Of a DNA stretch of 36,012 nt, positions 30,566-36,012 are shown piece by piece. Each line of letters opens with the position of its first letter. Position 1 is the first letter of the stretch. Position numbers and translations under genes: made by a program. The notes under the pieces are model-generated. The model was not told the DNA's origin. It searched no databases and saw only the letters and a program-made list of their open reading frames with translations. Origin of the DNA: Asterionellopsis glacialis (lineage: Eukaryota > Bacillariophyta > Plagiogrammaphyceae > Rhaphoneidales > Asterionellopsidaceae); assembly GCA_014885115.2 (NCBI GenBank), contig WKLE02003491.1, positions 8,591-44,602 of the forward strand, read 5' to 3'.

Positions 30566-32262
30566 ATGGCAGCTTGTCAACGATTAGTGCTCCAATGTTG
30601 GACATCAGCAACAAAAATCGCTACAAAGGCAAAGCCAGTGTCTTCCATGTTGGGACATAGAATTTTTACGTTGGGGAATGGGATAGGTTCTGATACCAGT
30701 ATTATTGCTGCCAACAATAGATGTTATTCCTCGGCATGTACACCAACAACAACCCCAAGTAGTAGTATCGTGGGGAAAGGGAATACAGATCCAAGTATGA
30801 TTGCAGCCAACAATAGATGTAGTACTTTCAAGTCTCTGGGTGTGAAACAGCATCATCAGCAACTAAAATACTATTCCTCTACAGCAGCAGCATTACAAGC
30901 AGAAAAGGAAATGAGAGATGAATATGGTGATATGAATTCAGAAGGACATACATACCATCATCACGGAAAATTTACTTTAGAAAATGGACAATCCTTACGC
31001 AATGTACAATTGCGATACCAGACATATGGCACATTGAGTGAGAGTCGTGATAATGTGATTGTCATTTGCCATGCCCTAACAGGCAACGCATCATTACATT
31101 CATGGTGGGGTGATTTGTTAGGTCCTACAATGACTTTTGATACGGACAAGTACTTTGTTGTATGCTGCAATGTGTTAGGGTCGTGCTATGGAAGTACCTC
31201 ACCACAATCTGTGAAAGCGAGTAACGATCTGGAAAATCAACAAGAAGAAACAAGCTATGGACTTGATTTTCCTGATGTTTCTGTACAAGATACTGTACGA
31301 ATTCAACTAGAAATGTTACAAAAGGAACTTCAAATTAATTCTGTCAAATGCGTTATTGGTGGTAGCTTTGGTGGTATGCAAGCTATTGAATTTGCGGTAC
31401 AAGGTGGCTCCATGGAAGCACCCTTTACAACTACCGATGGTACGTACAGCATGCACACAATATATTCTAGAGGGAGTTTACATGCATCAAAGTGCTTCGG
31501 CACTGGAGCTCTTGTTTCCTTTTTCTTATGGAGGTATAGTAGGTCTCTCCTGTCCAAAATTCTCATTATCTTTATCGACATCTATCTGTCTAATTTCTTC
31601 TTAAAAACAAACGAACAGGATATCCCATGGTACGGTCAGTTGTTCCTATTGCATGTGGTGCAGCTCATACAGCATGGCAAATTGCAATATCTGAAGTACA
31701 ACGACAAGCCATTTATGCTGATCCAAATTGGAAAACACAACCTGAAAAGGCGTTTGCTGGATTGTCAGTCGCACGTCAAATGGGCATGGTAAGTTATCGT
31801 ACAGCAATGGGGTATGAATCTAAATTTGGACGTCACATGCAAATTGATAAGGAAGCAAATGACGACGATGCTAATGTCAATGCTGGCGCTCAAGAGCCAG
31901 CACCATACGGAACACATGCTAAATGGCAAGTTAAGTCATATTTGGAATACCAAGGGCGTAAGTTTTTAGGACGGTTTGATCCTATCACATATGTCAAGTT
32001 GACAGAACAAATGGATTCACATGATGTTGGACGGAATCGTGGTGGTATTGTCAAGGCTTTGGATAGTGTTACTATCCCTGCCTTAGTTCTAGGTATTGAT
32101 AGTGATGTCTTATATCCCCTGTCAGAGCAAGAACAAATGGCATCAATGTTGCCTAATGGACATTTAGAAATTATTCATAGTGATGATGGACATGATGGAT
32201 TTCTACTAGAACAAGATCAAGTTGCATCACATATTACCAAGTTTTTAGAGGCACACGATTAA
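30566..32262 (+). CDS. metX: Homoserine O-acetyltransferase, two exons
   Basis: Exon 1 is 30566-31439 and exon 2 is 31619-32262; the 179-base intron begins GTACGT and ends GAACAG. Phase-1 splicing (T-D-G-Y-P-M-V) gives 505 residues. The enzyme acylates homoserine for methionine synthesis, usually with acetyl-CoA; the succinyl version cannot be excluded by eye. It is an alpha/beta hydrolase: VIVICHALTGNASLHSWWGD, the nucleophile elbow GGSFGGMQ (Ser267), the acid GIDSDVLYP (Asp454) and the base GHDGFL (His483) form the triad. The first 120 residues are extra: a basic, Ser/Thr-rich presequence (MAACQRLVLQCWTSATKIAT) suits mitochondrial import, followed by a duplicated segment ending IAANNRC. The start is ATG 30566; an upstream TTG-only extension exists. 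Confidence 0.92.
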
Positions 32263-32588
32263 AAAAAAGTCCAAAAGAGACGAGAAATGAGAAAAGAAAG
32301 GAGCATTAGGAAGGTTTCTTGTGAGAAAGAGAAAGCAGGAGAACACAAGAAAAATGAAAACATATAAACAGAAGATCCCACCTTGGCTATTAAAGTTGGG
32401 ATCTACTTTTACAATCCCGAGTTGCACATTATTTTAATTGAAAAAATATATATAATGAAAAAGGACGATAGAGACATACATATTTTTTGTGCATCCATGT
32501 TTGCGCTTTTACAAAAAGTCATGTTAGGTTTCTTTTTTAGCCGCTTGTTGTCCTTCCCTAATAACCCAACATAACAACAAAATTACAG
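32263..32588. other. Spacer, may hold the first exon of the bestrophin-like gene
   Basis: The bestrophin-like frame is open back to a TAG at 32525 but has no ATG, and an acceptor (TTACAG) ends at 32588. A candidate first exon is the ATG frame from 32455 (MKKDDRDIHIFCASMFALLQ), joined in phase from a weak donor (GGTTTCT at 32527). That intron would be only 61 bases, so this is tentative. Confidence 0.35.
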
Positions 32589-34302
32589 CCCTTGGTTGGA
32601 CCCTTGTGCTAGTTTTGTTTATCACAGGAGTACTTTTTGTTATTTTCGCGGAACTCATTCCGAGGTACAATTTCCTTTCACTCCGGTACAATTATGAAGT
32701 GTGGAAGAAAAAGAAAAGTGATTTGAAGCGAAGACAGTCTATCTCAGAAGGATTTCCTATACAACTAGATGAGCATGACTTTTCCAACGCATTTATAACC
32801 TCTAAGAGAAGTGAAGAAAACTTTGTTTGTAATAACGACGACCCATTATTATTATTACCTAATCCATACAAACCAGAGTACGTTCCCTGTTCAAAAGTCG
32901 GTTCCTTTTATCCTATTACAGGATTCTTTTCCAAAAAAGGAATGACAAAGTCCTTAATTGACTCGTCAGTCATTTATGGGTCTTTTGGTTTATCGTTAAT
33001 TTGCAGTGCAACAGCATCTATATTAATGCTCAAAGCAGAATGTGAACGAGCCTGCAATGTGAACAACCCCACCGAGTACGAGGATTGGATAAAGGACGTT
33101 GGCGGTGCGTTCGGTAGTGTTACAGGCGATTTCAATTTTACCCTGTCTTTTTGCTTGCTGGATATATTGGATTTATCGTTGATCGCTGGGGAAGATGGCT
33201 TGATAATTCCCATACAATTCAAGGTCGATTTGAAGATATTGCAATGCTTAGTGGAGCAAGTGCAATTGCTCCCGTTAGCCTACCTGTCCGGCAAAAGCTG
33301 TACAGGATTTATCGATACATTAATGCGATAGATGCATTGCTGTATAAGAGTGTCTCTCCAACTGTCGGTCCCATGTCGATTGAATTCGGTTTTGTTCACC
33401 AACTGCGACTTCTAACCAAAAGGGAAGCCGAAATCCTACTTCCAATGGATAATTTCCTGAGGCAGACTGTAAACGGATGGTTGGCAGCAGAAGTTGCGTC
33501 TTACTTAGAAATGGATGGCGTCAACTCAAATTACGCCAATGTAGAAATCTGTGCTGCCATGCGAGAACTCCGTGCTGCGTCTGCAGAACACCACGGTAAG
33601 TTCGTAATGCCAGACCTCATACTTTTCTGGAATATAATATGAATACCTCATTCGTCAATTATTGGCACCCTTTTTCTGTTTGTCTTCATTACGTTTTAGA
33701 TTTGTTTGTGAATGACAGACCAAATCTTTACTTGGATATGCTACGCTTGATGATAAACGCTTGGATACTTCTTACAATATTTGGATACGCCGGAAGTCCA
33801 GACACCCATAACTTTCAAAGGTCTTCCCTACCTTCAACCAATAGTTGGCATTGGTGTTTTTGTCGTTATAACAACTATTCGTTTGGCATTCAGCTTGTTG
33901 ATTCGTTTAAGAAATCCTTTTAGCTTTACAATGGATCGGATTGATGTGGATAGCTTATTGGCCTTTACAGATCGGTGCATTTTTGCTAGTTTACGATCAA
34001 ATTTCGACGACAAATCTACCACTGCCACGATTGAGACTGCACCTAGCGATGCTTTATCATCTAACAACTATAAGAGCGATGACGAGGGATCATCGAACAC
34101 CTTACGTGATAGTCGGTCACGACGATTGTCTAGCTTCGTTACTTCACTGCGTCGAAATTCCTCTGATCGCAAAAGCACAGAAAGATTTCATGTGCCTCCC
34201 CGTACAAGTATGCAAGCATTGCATCAACAGGAACGGGTTTTCCCTAAACAACGACCCATGATTGAAACCATTGTTAGTCAGACTCATCTGAGGGATTTTT
34301 AG
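32589..34302 (+). CDS. Bestrophin-like anion channel, several exons, one frame break
   Basis: Pieces in family order: exon A 32589-33075, with an extra N-terminal helix (LVLVLFITGVLFVIFAEL), then KVGSFYPITGFFSKKGMTKS and a helix; exon B 33126-33595 (RFQFYPVFLLAGYIGFIVDR then WGRW, GRFEDIAMLSGA, YRIYRYINAIDALLYKSVSP, RLLTKREAEILL); exon C from 33700 (DLFVNDRPNLYLDMLRLMIN, WILLTIFGYA). After a one-base frame change near 33785, the last part reads VQTPITFKGLPYLQPIVGIG, RNPF and DVDSLLAFTDRCIFASLR to the stop at 34302. The 104-base intron 33596-33699 (GTAAGT...TTTTAG) is convincing; the 50-base intron 33076-33125 fits in phase but is very short. Bestrophins form pentameric chloride/bicarbonate channels; in algae some sit in thylakoids. 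Location here is not clear. The Ser/Arg-rich C-terminus may be a phosphorylated tail. Confidence 0.75.
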
Positions 34303-34392
34303 ATACTGTAGGAAATATATGCGGCCGTTACTTTTGTATATACAGCAGAAAGAAAGAGTTTGATTACAATACTATGTACATTATGTACATTT

Positions 34393-35574
34393 CTAATCCA
34401 AGCTTCCTAAAGACATATCTTCTTCTTTCTCGAGCTCTTCTTGAACCCAATTAGGATTAACGTCACAGGTTCCTCCCAACGACGGAGGAAGTCCCTCTTT
34501 AGATAATCCATATTTTAGAAATCGCTCTACGCCTTTTGAATTTGTTGCAGTTGTTGTAGTATCACAGGGAATACTAGTCGAAGAAAAAGGATGGTGAACA
34601 TGACCATCAGCACTATGGTACACCAACCGTTGGCGAAAGTCACGATCCATAAATGATTTGACTACCGGAAGCCTCAAATCGTTTACAGATACAGTCGAGC
34701 ATAAATGAATTGCACGACACTTAATTGGGAAACAATTCATAACACCCTTGACAATCCGTTTCATACGAATTCGATCAAAGAATTTTAATGCTTGGGCTTG
34801 TGCAAATACTAATACAAATCCCTTAGTAATGGTTGATTCGCGTCTCATGGCCAAATGAGCAACATACCACATGTATTTCAGCTGTTGAATGTTTGTTGTC
34901 ATGAGAGAATAAAAAGATATTGAGCATTGAAAAAATCACGCGCGAGAAAGCTATATCTATATTTTATAGACAACGCATCATCAAGGCAAAAAGTTTCTAC
35001 AAGAGGCATATATTCTTACCAACGTATCGCGGCTCAATTTATTAAATTCATCTGAATTGTAAGTTTGCGCAAGTATCACAGTTCGCCCGTGTGCGTCATT
35101 GGGGAGAAAGGTACGAAAGAATGGGAATTTTCTCATTGCATGGAAAACTTCTTCATCATGTTGGACGGCACATGCAAGTGTCAAAGGTAAAAATGCACGA
35201 TCTTCACCAAGCAATTCAACTCTCATGTTCCAATATTCTACGAACCGTTTGGCTGCTTTTTGGGGGTTGTACAACTCACGTCGTAAAAACAGTGCTGGGT
35301 TAGTTTCCTTTTCCAATACATATGGACTACACCGCACAGATGCTGTTAAATAAGTTAAACGATCATCAATTGGAATTTCATCCAAGGCTCTTTGGAAGGC
35401 ATCATATTCATCTTGAGATATTTCACGTCTATTCTTTTCAGCAATGTCCTCTACATTCCTTCCAAAGATATCATTGAGTATATTTGTTTTCTCTTCAGGA
35501 TCAAGGTCAGCATTTTCTCGTTCTTCATCTTCCGCTGTGACCACTGGCGAAGTGAAAGAAAAGCTAAATGCCAT
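34393..35574 (-). CDS. CRAL-TRIO (Sec14-like) lipid-binding protein, two exons
   Basis: Exon 1 is 35574-35020 and exon 2 is 34881-34393; the 138-base intron begins GTAAGA and ends TCAACAG. The phase-0 junction (RDTL then LKYMWYVAHLA) restores a single 347-residue protein. Residues 1-75 are polar and acidic. NPALFLRRELYNPQKAAKRF and VEYWNMRVELLG form the CRAL-TRIO N-terminal helices. The lipid-binding fold runs from FLPNDAHGRTVILAQTYN through ESTITKGFVLVFAQAQALKF, MNCFPIKCRAIHLCSTVSVN and VVKSFMDRDFRQRLVYH, the family order. The C-terminus (GLPPSLGGTCDVNPNWVQEE) matches the Sec14-type LPxxxGG motif. Such proteins carry phosphoinositides or other small hydrophobic ligands between membranes; the ligand is unknown. 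It is convergent with the bestrophin-like gene, with 90 bases between stops. Confidence 0.85.
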
Positions 35575-36012
35575 TTTGTATGATATATTCCTGGTTTCGT
35601 TTGATGGTTAATCTTCTTCTATCTTTTGTCGTGGTCCTGAATTGAAGAAAACCGCAATAACATAGGATGGCGGACGGAAAGGATGCAATGAAAATAAAGG
35701 TGTCTACTCTAGAGATTCAAGGTTGACCAGGGGATGGATGACGAGAGTAACGGGGGATTGCACAAAAAAAATAATGTACCTGGTATATAGTGTACCTATT
35801 ATTATTAATAACACCGGGTAATATATGTTCAAGTATGCGAATATTGAAATGACTTTTTATCGTAGAAACCCGTTGGTTTAGTACGGTACTTGATACTAAC
35901 TCGGAACTCCAATCTATTCCAAATATTACTCTATTATCTAATGAAAGTAACTAGTGTACAGCTCAAATTTCCGGGGGAATCCAAAAAAAAATAATATTTT
36001 AGCCCTAAATTT
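35575..36012. other. Gene-free right edge
   Basis: Upstream flank of the CRAL-TRIO gene. No protein-like ORF on either strand. It holds a GTACCTGGTA copy at 35776-35785 and further TAC/GTA-rich phrases (GTACCTATT, AGTACGGTACTTGATACT). Nothing else is seen. Confidence 0.5.

Noticed and set aside
31440..31618. Premature end of MetX in exon 1 read-through
   Set aside because: The read-through frame past 31440 loses all family similarity, whereas splicing with GTACGT...ACAG continues the enzyme.
34882..35019. Reading the CRAL-TRIO halves as two genes
   Set aside because: The N-terminal and C-terminal parts of one domain are separated by a phase-0 intron with good splice sites.

Overview
The window looks like nuclear DNA of a diatom (a photosynthetic stramenopile; species not resolvable). 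The DNA is AT-rich. Short GT-AG introns split several genes. One gene belongs to a family known mainly from diatoms (DUF6824-like). A signal peptide followed by an AF junction, the ASAF-type mark of secondary-plastid import, precedes a bacterial-type aminoacyl-tRNA synthetase. No tRNA, rRNA or CRISPR was seen. A run of 39 Ns at 20132-20170 shows this is a draft assembly.

Layout. 1-2.5 kb: a partial ORF running off the left edge and small weak ORFs. 2.5-8.7 kb: a SET-domain protein, a diverged tandem duplication of about 0.35 kb, a two-exon DUF6824-like gene, a three-helix membrane protein and a probable plastid membrane protein. 8.7-10.4 kb: a confusing segment with a frame-broken second SET gene and coding-like pieces on both strands. 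10.4-13.4 kb: no convincing gene, but direct repeats and an 835-base element with 27-base terminal inverted repeats and an internal foldback (MITE-like). 13.4-36 kb: dense genes, namely a multi-pass membrane protein, a large F-BAR-like protein (two exons), RNase H2 subunit B with a C-terminal PIP box, an unknown 220-residue protein, a four-helix membrane protein, plastid glutamyl-tRNA synthetase fused to a C-terminal EMAP/Arc1p-type tRNA-binding domain, a SpoU/TrmH RNA methyltransferase, an F-box protein, homoserine O-acetyltransferase (MetX), a bestrophin-like channel and a CRAL-TRIO (Sec14-like) lipid-binding protein.

The genes are unrelated housekeeping or lineage-specific genes, not an operon or a single pathway. 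Many sit in divergent or convergent pairs with short spacers. The best candidates for something new are the tripartite plastid GluRS-TRBD fusion whose only intron falls exactly at the predicted signal-peptide cleavage site, the TIR/foldback element, a recurrent near-palindrome GTACC(A/T)GGTAC in gene-free spacers, and clustered single-base frame breaks in genes that otherwise look functional. Exon boundaries are inferred by eye from reading-frame continuity, splice consensus and family similarity; none has transcript support here.
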